Part shown: piece by piece, positions 13,439-24,477 of the stretch | Numbering within the stretch: the first letter of the stretch is position 1 | Layout of the letters: the number at the start of each line of letters is the position of its first letter | From: Lunularia cruciata | Lineage: Eukaryota; Streptophyta; Marchantiopsida; Lunulariales; Lunulariaceae | Direction of reading: 5' to 3' | Length of the DNA stretch: 64,000 nucleotides | Assembly: GCA_948567375.1 (NCBI GenBank) | Contig: OX419759.1 | Location: 31,721,493-31,785,492, forward strand | The notes under the pieces: model-generated | What the model was told of the DNA's origin: nothing | The model's database searches: none | Seen by the model: the letters and a program-made list of their open reading frames with translations, nothing else | Made by a program: the position numbers and the translations under genes

Positions 13439-15097
13439 ATGGCCCCTCTTCTCTTTTGGATGATATGGTCGTGCTTGAGTGCTGCGGTGGTTGCAGATTT
13501 ACATCCTCTTCCAGTAACTGTTGATCCAGCGTTCAGCAAGACATTAGGGGTGGCATCTCCCACTGTAATTCTCGCCTGCCAAGCGACTAGATATCCAGAC
13601 ACCTGCAGCTCAGCCTTGGCAGCAGACGCGCGTTCGGCAACTGCAAGCTCGCTGGAATTAACCAGAATCGCTGTAGATTTGAGCGCCAGTGGAACATCGC
13701 AGGACCTGACCTCGATTCGGCAGATGGTAGATGCTGAGGCATTGGACATAAACGCCACCGCCGCAGCTCAGGTGTGTTCGGAATCTCTGGACTACGCCTC
13801 ATCGACTCTCATCACTGCTAGGGATTCTCTCCTCCTGAGCCCGATAGAGGACATTCAAGCCTGGGTAAGCTCCGCGCTACAGAATCAGTATGACTGTTTC
13901 TCCGGACTTTCGAATGTGCCAACTCCGCCAACAGATTTGGCCACCATAGTTCTCCCGCACGTGAACTCCACCATGCAGCTTATTAGCATCGCATTAAACA
14001 TGGCCAATGCTCTTGCCTACTACGGGTCTGATGCAACAACCTGGGTACCTCCCCCGGAGGTGAGGCCAGCAGATATCTCCACCATTTTGAAGACGACGAA
14101 TCCGGAATGGCTGAGCCAAAGTAATGGATGTAGTAGCACCATCCCTATCGATTTCTCCAGACCTGACGTTACAGTCGCGCAGGATGGTACTGGAATGTTC
14201 TCGTCCATACAGCAAGCAGTGGACAACGCTCCGAGTTACGGGACCGTGGTGTACATTATCTACATCAAGGCCGGGGTGTACAATGAGATTGTTAGAGTTC
14301 ATAAAGATAAGACTATGTTAATGTTTGTGGGTGACGGAGATAACCAGACAGTAATCACCGGCAGTAGGAGTGCATTGCAGCCAGGAGTGGTCACGTATCA
14401 AACTGCGACAGTCGTTGTGGTGGGCAACAGATTTGTGGCTCGAGGAATAACATTTCAAAATACCGCTGGGGCCGAAATGCGGCAAGCTGTGGCCGTTCGA
14501 GTAGACTCCGATTTATCTGCATTTTACGATTGCATTTTTGATGGGTACCAGGATACTTTGTATGCTCACACCGGGCGTCAGTTCTACAAAAGTTGCACGA
14601 TAAGGGGAACTGTGGATTTCGTTTTCGGAAATTCGGCTGCTGTGTTTCAGGACTGCCAGCTTCTCGTGAGATTGAGGATGAATCCTACTAGTGTTATGAC
14701 GGCGCAAGGGAGAACTGATCCAGGCCAGACAACCGGGTTGGTATTCCAGAATTGCACTCTTTCAGGTACTCCGGATTACATGCAAGCACTGTTGGAGAAT
14801 CCCGCCGGGCATCAGGCGTTCCTTGGCCGACCGTGGAAATTGTTTTCCAGGACGATATACGTCAATTCGTTTTTGGATTCCGTAATCCAACCGGAAGGGT
14901 GGTTGGCGTGGGATGGAGAATTTGCATTGAGTTCTTTGTTTTACGGAGAGTGTGGTACCTCCGGTCCAGGAGCCAATGCTGTCTCTCGAGTGGTTTGGAG
15001 CTCTCAGCTGAGCTTAGATCAGGCCGCATTCTTTAGTGTCGACAATTTCGTCCAAGGCAGCAGGTGGCTCCCGTGTACCAGTGTTCCTTACTCCTGA
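13439..15097 (+). CDS. Pectinesterase with PMEI pro-domain, intronless
   Basis: The product is predicted to remove methyl esters from wall homogalacturonan, releasing methanol and acidic pectin. Translation from ATG 13439 gives 552 residues; the open frame extends upstream only to a GTG, and the context ACAATGGCC is good. A signal peptide (MAPLLFWMIWSCLSAAVVA) is followed by a PMEI-like domain of about residues 40-190 with paired Cys, then the right-handed beta-helix pectinesterase domain of about 240-545. The catalytic set is complete: Gln349 (QAVAVRV), Gln371-Asp372 (YQDTLY), Asp393 (GTVDFVFGNSAA) and Arg464 (LGRPW), with spacing like the carrot enzyme. The length is normal for a type I (group 2) PME. 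It has no intron, whereas many plant PMEs have at least one. No basic RRLL-type processing site stands out between the two domains. Confidence 0.92.
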   Translation: MAPLLFWMIWSCLSAAVVADLHPLPVTVDPAFSKTLGVASPTVILACQATRYPDTCSSALAADARSATASSLELTRIAVDLSASGTSQDLTSIRQMVDAEALDINATAAAQVCSESLDYASSTLITARDSLLLSPIEDIQAWVSSALQNQYDCFSGLSNVPTPPTDLATIVLPHVNSTMQLISIALNMANALAYYGSDATTWVPPPEVRPADISTILKTTNPEWLSQSNGCSSTIPIDFSRPDVTVAQDGTGMFSSIQQAVDNAPSYGTVVYIIYIKAGVYNEIVRVHKDKTMLMFVGDGDNQTVITGSRSALQPGVVTYQTATVVVVGNRFVARGITFQNTAGAEMRQAVAVRVDSDLSAFYDCIFDGYQDTLYAHTGRQFYKSCTIRGTVDFVFGNSAAVFQDCQLLVRLRMNPTSVMTAQGRTDPGQTTGLVFQNCTLSGTPDYMQALLENPAGHQAFLGRPWKLFSRTIYVNSFLDSVIQPEGWLAWDGEFALSSLFYGECGTSGPGANAVSRVVWSSQLSLDQAAFFSVDNFVQGSRWLPCTSVPYS

Positions 15098-16958
15098 TCT
15101 TTACGATGCAAAACACGATGAGCGATTGCATGCTCTTCTCGTCAAAGACTAGGTTCACCGTAAAAGCGCGATACCATACAAATGAGGGAAGCAGCTGTTA
15201 CAGAAAATGAAGCTACTGAAATCCGATTGCGTTCTCGGTGAAGGCAGTGGGAAAAAGCGAGAACCGGACAGGCCATGGTTCCCTTCGTTTGCTGACGACG
15301 CTCCCTCTATTGAAACGGCGATTCGAATTTCTGAGAAAGGAGCCTGTATTTCTGGATAGCCCACCCGAGGGCCACGATGGAGAAATAGAGAGCTGCAAAA
15401 ACCACTAATCACGAGCTTTTTGCGGGAGACAGACAAGCTCCACATAACGACCACGTTTCGAGCGATCAAGGAACTCATGGAAAGAAGTTCCCGCGGGGTC
15501 CCACATTTGTTTGACTGTAGGTTGACTAGGGATCTGATGATGACGATAGGCCTGTGCAGCTGGACATGAACGCGGGACGTCGAGTAGACACCGTTAGTAA
15601 TGTAGCTTTTAGGTTAGTGGATTATTCATTCATTGGATGCGCGCTGGCAGGCAGGCGCCGTCCGTCGAGCAATTCTTATTCTTGTGCTCAGAAAAAGTGT
15701 GCCCTGACACTCCTTTCCTCACATGTGCATCACTAAAGCACACATTAAAAACTCTAACAAACTCACTCTTGTATCGTGACCTTTATTGCAAGACCATCTT
15801 TTGTGTGAAAGAGGATTCTCTGGTTTGTCCAGGATATTGTTGGTTCTAGTTACTGGTGAAATACAGTTCAGCTTTAGATGATAGGCATGCTTTCTTGCCT
15901 GTGCTTTTTGTTTCTTGCTACTCTCACCGTCGGTGGTGCTACCTATGATCTTGCTCTGGCGTCACATGTTGGAAGAGGGTACCATATCAGACATTTTATG
16001 GAGCACCTTCAAGACTCCCAGAGTAGGATCTCAGCATGAGATTTTGCATTCCGTAGCTTGTTTATCACAATTTGGTATCTATTCATTGTCGAATTTCAGC
16101 CAATGGTCGGTGCAGAGAACAGCTGTTGTCGCCCGAGTTCTCCGACTTCCGTCTTTCCACAGGCAACTCGCACGAATTTTTTTTTCAAATTCTTCGCTTC
16201 CCTGAATTTGCACATCCTCGACTACGGTAGGGAATTACTTATTGGATCCACTATTCCTTCGCACCGTGCAGTGCTTCCAGTACTGACCGCGCTTGGATCA
16301 ATACGACAGAGTGAGATTTCTTGAGACATGGAAGTTGACTATTCATGTTTCCACAACCCGCTCAGTGCGGCGATCTATTGGGGTCAAGGATGTCAAGTCC
16401 CAAAGTCCATCCACCTCGGTAGACAAACACTCGGTTCTCGATGAGAAGTTCCGGTCCAGTGCTGTTGTGTACGACGGGATCGGTACCGTAGTACCAGTAA
16501 CAGGAATTTCTTATCTTTATGAAACTTGAGTTTCCATAGAAAATTGAGGTCTGGGGTAAGCAATTTTGTTTCCTATCGATTTCATGCCGTTACTTTTCAC
16601 TCTGAAATTTCACATTCTCCACAAGTCCTACATGTTACCGTCTCACAATATGCTGGTGATGAGATAATTGTGAACTCGTCACGTTCTGTAAATTCCGCTT
16701 GAAACTTACAGCTCATTGTGTCCCATCTTAGAAATTAATAGACTACCTTCCGAAGTTTGACGCTCTCTCACATTCTTGTGGATTTTGAGCCATAGCCCCC
16801 TAAAATCTGAGAAACAGAGTATGGCGTCGAGTTAAAGGTTAAAATTGTTGCTTCAAGTTACAGAGACAGCAGCTATTAATGGACTGAACAATTTGATGTT
16901 AATCAACACGTTCACACAGAATGTTATCATTCAGCGATTGTTGAGTACATCATGCCGA

Positions 16959-17044
<86 letters not shown>

Positions 17045-18369
17045 TGTATGAAGGCAATCGATGAGACACGTTTACATAGACGTTATCTAGCACCTCCAGC
17101 ATCAGTCAAGAATCCGGAAGCACCAAGCTTCAGGATCTCATGGCTTAATCGCCTCTTCTTGACGGAGCGAATGCTGCACTATGACAGCAGCAACAGCTTT
17201 TGTGGTGGTGCGAATCATAAAAGTCTGACTCTAGAACACTCAAATGCCTGATTCCATGCAGATTGTAGAGAGCATATCTTCCCGGGCCATGAAACTCTGT
17301 ATGCCAGAATGATTAACCAGTAGTTGTTGGGAGTTGAAACTGTGGCTCTCAATCTTCGTCATAGAATGTATTTTGGGTAGTCCCAGATTCAACAAAGTTA
17401 TGCTTAATTCGATTTCCACTACCGTGAGTTTATGACGGGGGAAAGGTAGAGCTGAAATCGAAACTTGCGGCTACAATCTGTACTTCAAAGAAATAGCAAC
17501 TGTGAAAGATAAACCACCTGTGCTACAAACATCCTTACATGCAATCAATCTCCGACTGACATATGTATTAGAGAGGCAAACGTCTTGATCAGACAATACC
17601 AGCTCGTAATGGAGCCACATTTCTAATCCCGTCTATGTAAGAGATTAACCTGACTTCGTGATTGCAAACGGGAAGGTGCATCTATCTGCCAGAACGATGA
17701 GAGGACACGGAGATTCCTGATCGAATCTAATTGTCAACGAGAGTTGCAATAGAAATCTGTTTTCAACTTTCGATATTCCCTCGATATTCGGTATAGAGAT
17801 TGAAGCTAGTCAGGCATGATCGCAACTTGTTGACTTTGTTTCATCTACATGCATCACTGGAATATCGCGTCAACAACGCAACAACATTGAGCTCCCCAGG
17901 ACCTCTAGAGGCAATGGCGCTCCTTTAGGAAGTACTGGAACTACAGATTGAAGAAGCGAGAGGAAAACCAAGACACAGCTGAAGATTTAAACCTGAACTG
18001 ATAAGCTGACAACAGTCCTTCCGGGAAATTCTTTAGTTCACGTACATTATCCAATAATGGTGGGTCTGATTGGAGCGTTCAAGACGAGGACCGAAGGAAA
18101 TGATAGCGCGGAAATCGAAGAGCTTGTTCAATGTGCGGTGAATTCCATAACACCAAAGAGTTGATGCCTAGACGGATTGCTGCACACGTGTTGATTGAAT
18201 CTGTTGTAGCGTATAAGTGCTCTATTCTTTCTTGCAAGCAGATAACATATGCTTAAAGCGCTTAGCTCTAAACCGAAAGTATCACCATATTATCCTGTCT
18301 TCATTGAGGCTCCATAGTTATAGAGTTCAAATTGATATTAAAGACATGAAGCTCATCATTCCTTTGTTT
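15098..18369. other. Intergenic, no gene recognised
   Basis: Frames on both strands are short and show no domain. The only clear structure is the GA microsatellite at 16962-17041. The beginning may include the pectinesterase 3' UTR. Confidence 0.5.
16962..17041. repeat. (GA)n microsatellite, about 40 units
   Basis: An uninterrupted GA run of about 80 bp. It produces artificial Arg-Glu repeat frames that should not be read as protein. Confidence 0.98.
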
Positions 18370-21300
18370 ATATTTTTTTTTTGAAAGGCTACCGCGCAGG
18401 AAAACGAAGGAGGGGAAGACCCCATCAAGCCGTACAAGGGAGAGAAAAAGTAACATGGGGCTAAGCCCCAATAGAGTCTTTATGAGAAATCTGCACCTGT
18501 GCACCTAAGATACCCTAGCTATGCAAGTTGTACTGTCTACACAATTGGAGCATCCCAAGAAACATCACCTAATGTGATTGCTCTCCTATGGATTACACCA
18601 ACCACTGCACTCTATAGAACAATGCACTCTATAGAACAATGGACACACTTTATCTAAAATATACTACAAAGTATGAGAGTGATACACTGTGACGCCTAAC
18701 ATGATAAACTCTCGTGCACTCCTTGACAAATGTGTCAAATGCTGTGTCCACCGCTCCATATAACTCCAAGGCTAGAGGAACAAAGAAGTGACCTCGCTGC
18801 ATGCCCCTATACTTGGAGACCTTGCGACCTGCTGTTGCACTCGCCGCCCATCCAGGGGATGGATAATCACTCCCTCCGAAACTGTATCCCGCGTAGGGTC
18901 CGTAACCGCAACAGCCGCTACTATCACTTGATCATCTTGGACCAAGTATAAGTCTACTTTGACACCTGTCGTCTGCAAAGCATACGAACGCTCCCTCCAA
19001 GCCAAGTATCCACTCTCTCGTGCCATAGCAAACACTATGTCTCTAATGGCATCATGGGTAGCTATCCTCTGTCCTCCAAAAGGACATCGTGTCATGTGGA
19101 CCACTGCTGCATCTAGTGTAGAACCACACTCACAAGTGAGTAATGAAGATGTAGATGGGTGGACCAAACCTAGGCAAAACCTCATCGCTGCAAAGAAAGT
19201 AGCTGGTGCGAGTCGGAAAGCCCTAATGCGCGATCGAGCTAGGATCCAAGAGCCTGCACCCTTGCCGGAGAAAGAGCGAAGACGTGCTCTAGTAGCTTGA
19301 GGAATGGACGAGTCGACTAAGAGAGAATGTAGCGCATGCTCACATTGTTGCTCCATCAAGGAAGACTGTAAACCTCTAGTCCAATCTGACGATAGTGAAG
19401 CAAAAGGTGGAAAATCCTCTCATGCTCGTGGGGATAGACTATCTCTCATCAGCCGCAATAACACCTGGAGAGAAAAGAATCCTCCCTCCACCTCTGTCAC
19501 ATAAGTCTCCAAAACCGGCCTATCAGCAACCACAAAACGAGAGGAAAGTAGGGGTGCCAAGAGAGTGCAACTACACAAAAATGCTATAGGTGTCGTCTCC
19601 TCCATAGGAAGAAAGCCAACCCCACCACATGAGATTGGTAGAGCCGTCTGTCTATGTGCCAAATCCCTTGTCATACACTCAAAAGTCCCTGGTCCAATAA
19701 TATCACCAAAGACTCCCACAATCCTCCTATCAAATGCTCTCAGACGTGATAGGAAGGACGGTTAGGGAAGAACTGTACGGATGAGATAGGATGGTCAACA
19801 AGCAATACTGGAAGAGAGTATACCAAATGCCACATGCGGATCTCCTAGTAATGGAAGGTCATCCACATGGAGAACATCCTCTGCAAGAGTAGAGTCTAAG
19901 AAGCGTGTGACAAAATCCTCCGATCCTACTGGCACTCCAAGAACACAAAGTCCATCTGTGGATGTGATACAACCCTCTGAAAGCTCAATGTGTGGAGGGA
20001 TACCTAAAGGGGACCATGCCCTACACTTTGACACCTTGACTCTCAAGCCTACTAGATGTAGCTTGGCAGTCAAGTAGTCAAAGACTTGCTTAATCTGATC
20101 TACAAGGCCTATGATGTGTGTATCATTTGCCAAGGAGGGAATACCCAACCTGGCATGCCCAAAGTAGTAGATAGGAGAGCTCTAAAGTGAGCCATGGCAA
20201 ACAAGGCCCCCCCCCCTCCAAAAGGATCTCCTTGATGTGTACCAACAACTGACTCCAAGACGGTGACTCCCTCCTGTGAACCACCATGCTGGTAGTAAAG
20301 GGAAGCCGGAGAGCCATAAAAAGACCACACAAAAGGAATGAGACTTGCCAAGGATCCACCCGCCTCCCTAAGCTCTCTAAAGATGGATGCACGTGAGACA
20401 CTATTAAAAGCGTTCTCAACATCCACCTGTAGGACGACCCACTCCGTATGGATATCTAGGAGTGCTCTAATGCCTAGAGATATAGCCTCACATCCCCCAG
20501 GTATAGCTACTCCAAACTGATGTGGACTAAGGTGCTATCAAAGGTGAGAACGATGCTAAAGGACAATGGTATGACTGACCAAACGCAAAAAGATCTCTCC
20601 AATAGCAATCGGTCTAATGCCTCACGTGTCCTTCTCCATCGCGAGAAGTCAACTAGCACCTAACACTCGACTAACAGACATAGGAATGTCTCCTCTTGCT
20701 ACTGCTACAATCACCTGAAACAACTCAATAAAACCACTAGAAGGATCATCTGCCTCGAAGCAATATCTAAGGTGCTCATAAACCATCCCTAACAAGCCTC
20801 ATGAGGAAAAGGGAGGGGTAGTGCACAATGCTTGTGCAAATAGTGACCTATCAAGACATAAAGGCTGGTCAGGCTGATAATCTAAGACCTTTAGTGGTAG
20901 TCCCTCTACTGCTATAGGATGTAGTGAGCATAGGGAAAAGATGGTCTCATTAGTAGGACTCGCTATAGACAAAGGATGTAGCGCTTGTGCTCCTCTACTA
21001 AACTCTCCCGCCTGACCCAATGTCCTACATCATCGTAATCGAGTGGAATCTATGGTATCTTGTGGCAATGTCTGTCTCCTAAATCGTGTAGCCCTAACAG
21101 ACTCCTCCTAAAGGGCTGCCCAATCCCCCGCTTGAAATTGACAAAATCTAGCAGCGACCTCTCTATGCCCTGCATGTCTCCCTCTAGCATAAAGAAGACA
21201 CCATCGAGGGAGTAAGGGGAATAGGAACCATGCTAACTCGTCCAAGGGACACGTGCCAAACGGTCTAGTGGTAGGCAAAAAGCCTATCTAGCCTCATCAT

Positions 21301-21646
21301 GGAGAGTGCGGGGTAGCCTATGGAATAGACATGGACATGAAAAACTAGTCTCAAATAACCCCAAAATGCAACACGCATGAGAAGCTAACCACTCCCACGA
21401 CTCGATCAATATCCTTGGAACGATTAACAAAGGTATAGAAGAAGCGTGCGTAATCTCGAGTGTCACTGTTGTCGACGTGGTCGCTCGTCTCACGTGGGCA
21501 TCCCAAGTGATCCAATCATAGTCCTTGTGCATCCTTCCCACATGGGTCTTTACCCTTCACGAGGTAAAGCGTCGATGACATACCGGGCATGGTGTAACTC
21601 GACCCGCTCTAGGCGACTCTACATGGGAAGGTGTAGCCATGGCTAG
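18370..21646 (-). mobile_element. R2-type (RLE) LINE, decayed copy 1
   Basis: Read on the minus strand, the order is an N-terminal C2H2 zinc finger (21527-21589), a linker, reverse transcriptase (about 20790-19420), thumb region, a CCHC knuckle and a restriction-like endonuclease (about 19359-18780), then a 3' UTR of about 400 bp ending in the block GGGGTCTTCC...GGTAGCCTTTC plus an A-rich tail (18370-18384). No APE endonuclease precedes the RT, which argues against L1. Known R2-clade elements have this same C2H2-RT-CCHC-RLE order; the assignment here rests on motifs, not on a phylogeny. Stops and frameshifts break the frame throughout. Shared 3' UTR sequence with the 52 kb copy fixes the 3' end; the 5' end is a minimum estimate. 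Confidence 0.78.
18772..21640 (-). pseudogene. LINE ORF: zinc finger, RT, CCHC, RLE
   Basis: The frame starting at ATG 21640 gives CPVCHRRFTS, a TGA stop at 21557-21559, then RVKTHVGRMH, a C2H2 finger interrupted by one nonsense codon. RT motifs follow: GIRPIA, HQFGVAIPGG, VDVENAFNSVSR, a QGDP block and SLANDTHI, where the usual catalytic Asp-Asp reads Asn-Asp. Conserved thumb text LVGLRVKVSKC comes next. The last segment (195 codons, 18772-19359) carries CECGSTLDAAVVHMTRC (C-x-C-x9-H-x3-C), an R..TH block, then VDLYLVQDDQVIVAA. In copy 2 the same stretch reads LYLVRDDQVIVAD, giving the D-x12-D spacing of R2-type endonucleases. Several frameshifts and stops make this copy non-functional. Confidence 0.75.
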
Positions 21647-22149
21647 CACAAGAATAATGATAGTAACACATGTTGTTCCTCTCCATATCTCCCAATATGT
21701 GCAAAACCACAACCCCTCACATCCCAACTCACATAAAAAACAATTTCTCCCAACCCTAAAATCTATAAACTCTCATAACTTTCAATTTATATCTCCAAAT
21801 TTTCAAACTAAATTCCCATGAAACTTAATAATAAAAATCAAAAAATTGTAAATAAAAATCCGTGATCCATCACATGATCTCAATGTATAATGATCACTCT
21901 AAACCCTAAAAAATCTAAAAATCTTTCATAACTTTCTACTCCATTCTCCAAAGTCTTCAATCTAGGTGCCAATGGAACCAAAATTGGAAAAGGAAGAGAA
22001 TAGACTATTAACTCGAATGTTACATGCTAGAGAGCACTCAGAAATTACAAATACTGTCTCATTGTCTCTCCCTCTCCTCTCCCGTCTCCACACTCTCCCA
22101 GCAACTCCCCCTCATAGTAATTTATACATGTGTTCCTATATGTGTGAAA
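21647..22149. other. Intergenic upstream of the LINE
   Basis: A/T-rich then CT-rich sequence. The missing 5' end or promoter of LINE copy 1 could lie here, but nothing identifiable is visible. Confidence 0.4.
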
Positions 22150-22382
22150 TTTGAAACTTCTAAAGGGGGCGAGTTTGGAGTATCGGAAAGTGGTGTGTCA
22201 GGAAAACAACAGGTGGTTCAAGGACTCATGTATAACCTTATCATCGAAGCTGGGAATGATGAGCAAGCTGATAAGCTTTACGAAGCTAAGATGTTGAGGA
22301 AGCCAGGACTTGAGCGTAAGATTCTGGAGGAATTTAAGCTGAGAGATCATGGGAGCTCCACAAGTAAGCAGTCAGGAAAGTA
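22150..22382 (+). pseudogene. Phytocystatin exon fragment, frameshifted
   Basis: The sequence encodes a cystatin core: LEYRKVV in one frame, then, after a shift, SGKQQVVQGLMYNLIIEAG and KLYEAKMLRKPGLERKILEEF. The QxVxG protease-binding loop (QQVVQG) and the YEAK-x4-P-x7-EF strand are clear. Cystatins of this type inhibit papain-like Cys proteases. The LARFAVDEHN helix normally encoded by exon 1 is not found upstream within 2 kb. The frame break lies in GTGGTGTGTCA, where two extra bases, perhaps GT slippage, separate the two halves. I read this as a lone, damaged second exon rather than a working gene. Confidence 0.7.
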
Positions 22383-22559
22383 ATCAGTCTAGCTGCACTT
22401 TGATAGCTGCGGAGATTCATGAAGCTAGCTTCCCGCCAACTTTAATTCTATTTTTCACATTCATGGCCACGAGGGCAAATGCAATTATCTACTTCCAATG
22501 CCGAAAATTTGCCTGTAACACATCGAACCCGTGGTATAGGTGACATCCCAAGATTGGTC

Positions 22560-23160
22560 AATTGTCCCGTACCTGAAGTACATAATTCTGCCGCGCTATG
22601 TTACTACATTTATCTCGAACTCCAGTGCAGAAAACTCATTGATTAACATCCCTCTTCAATTACCTCCTTTTGAGAATTTCCAGTTTGATTCACTCGAGTT
22701 ATGTAAACGAGCGTCGTCACAGTATGGAAGAGCGTTCCGTCGCCTAGATACTGATCTCTCTCCTCAGTTTCCTCCGACTGAGAATTTCCAGTTTCAGGCG
22801 AATGAACGTTTGAAGATTATAGAAAAGCTCTCAAAATTTTTGAGTTACTTTTTCCCGAGACTGACCTCCCATTGGAAGACCTGGTAGACATTTTAATTGG
22901 ACCGCCAGTGCTCGGAGTTTCTAATTTCTTAAAGAGGAGGAGACTGACCCGAGAGAGAAATGGAAGTCGTAACTAACAAGCCTACAGGGGCCGTGAAAGT
23001 CAGAGGAAAAATGTCATCACCACGAGCATGGATGAAACGGCCTTTCGGAAAATATTGTTGGACAGATCAAGGATCGAGGAGAAACGACAGAACCCGCACG
23101 AAGACCATAACTGGAACTTCCAGGACTCGAACCAGATTGCTCCGGAAGAGAATGTAAGAG
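22560..23160 (+). other. Possible decayed coding sequence, unknown
   Basis: Open stretches on the plus strand contain a repeated phrase, LQLPPFENFQF and SPQFPPTENFQF, about 40 codons apart. In a neighbouring frame (22807-22975) an uninterrupted stretch includes LKIFELLFPETDLPLEDLV and DILIGPPVLGVSNF. A further piece after 23060 encodes acidic/basic text. I do not recognise a family. The frame changes suggest a decayed gene or multi-exon remnants. Confidence 0.25.
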
Positions 23161-23419
23161 TTGTGTGAAAAGTTACTGTAAGAGCTGCATGGCAGCAAGT
23201 GCGAGACTCCCGATGCTTTTAGAGTTGCATTAATCTTTAAAAGACTTGTGCATTCTGCAATTTTCGCATTTCTGAGGGCGTATACATCGTATACCCCCCG
23301 GACATCCAGCCTAGCTATACCGGAGACGCCGTAGTTTCTGAAAGTGTATGCCCACGATAGTTACAACTCAAAATTGGAACACCTGATGCGCGGCTCACCG
23401 GAGAAGAGAAGAGAAGAAA

Positions 23420-23600
23420 AAAGCGACCATGTAAAACACATGAAGACCTATCAGGCCATCAAATCAAACCGTATAAGGGAGGGACAAAAGAGGTAAAATG
23501 GGACTAGGCGACCACGTTGAACACATGAAGGATGAGAAGACCCATCAAATCAAACCGTACAAGGGAGGGACAAAAGAGGTAAAATGAAGTTAGGTCCCAA
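23420..23600 (-). repeat. Tandem pair of LINE 3'-terminal fragments
   Basis: Two units of about 87 bp begin with GCGACCAYGT on the plus strand and share CCATCAAATCAAACCGTA, AAGGGAGGGACAAAAGAGGT and AAAATG. On the minus strand this is the LINE terminal block ending in GGTCGC(T)n. The unit is duplicated head to tail, as at 1.7 kb. The block sits directly upstream of the copia element. Confidence 0.65.
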
Positions 23601-23722
23601 TAGTACAGTATCGATACTAGAAACAGATGTTCCGAAAGTGTATCGCAACCCGACACTACCTAATCAAAACCCAAATAGCTTATGCGCGGCTCAAGAATAA
23701 ACAGAACTGCTTTCCGAAAGGC

Positions 23723-24233
23723 ATGTTAGGATGTAGAGCCTAATCTTTACTTGTTGACGCTCGATTAATCTTATATGTGAGGTTGAGAATTGCGTCCGCT
23801 TATTCTTATATGTGATGTTGAGATTTGCGGTATAAATTGTCCAAGGAGATAAAAGATCGAAACAAAAGGAAACCTTTGGTCGGGAGAGAGTTGACCATGT
23901 TAAACTCATGGGGAAGATCGGGTAGGAGAGAGCCGGTCCACAGAGAGTTGATAATGTTAGATTACCGGAAAAGATTGATGTTCGAGATTGGATGTAGGAC
24001 CTGTGAGAAGGAGTTTACTTTCTTCTAGATATCTATGTTAACGATAATCAATTCGACAATTTAACATCCATGGATGTGTGAGGGCGGATGCAAGAGCAAG
24101 AGACACCGCATCAAGTTAAATCTTGTGTATTAGTTTAGGTGTATAATCAGTATGGCATATTCTTTCTCTCTTTGCTACGTGAGCTTGATCCTTGTCCTTT
24201 GAGACTTTGAACGATTACAGAGGATCTCAAACA
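23723..24233 (+). repeat. Copia 5' LTR
   Basis: It begins TGTTAGGATGTAGAGCC and ends GGATCTCAAACA, aligned with the 3' LTR over GATTAATCTTA, GATTGGATGTAGGAC and TATTCTTTCTCT. A primer-site-like TGGTATGAGCA lies about 40 bp inside the LTR end, within a tandem duplication of about 70 bp at 24247-24381. Confidence 0.8.
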
Positions 24234-24477
24234 AGCGTGCCTGTGTGATCGCTTTGAAAAGAAGAGGAGGAGCAATGGTATGAGCATAAAGAAAAATAAA
24301 GATAGATAGATTTGAGGATCGGTTTGAAAAGAAGAGGAGCAATGGTATGAACATAAAGAAAGTAAAGATAGATAGATTTGTTGGTAGAGATTTTGGCCTC
24401 TGAATGATGCAGATTAAAGATTATTTATATCACATGAAGCTTCATGTACCTCTTACTGAGGGGTTAAACCAAAATCC

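Noticed and set aside
13390-13802. Minus-strand frames within the pectinesterase
   Set aside because: Antisense shadows; the plus strand encodes a complete PMEI-PME.
16845-17251. Open frames rich in Arg-Glu repeats
   Set aside because: They are translation of the GA microsatellite and have no support outside it.
18370-21646. Classification of the LINE as L1
   Set aside because: There is no APE domain before the RT, and the C terminus carries CCHC plus a D-x12-D endonuclease-like segment.
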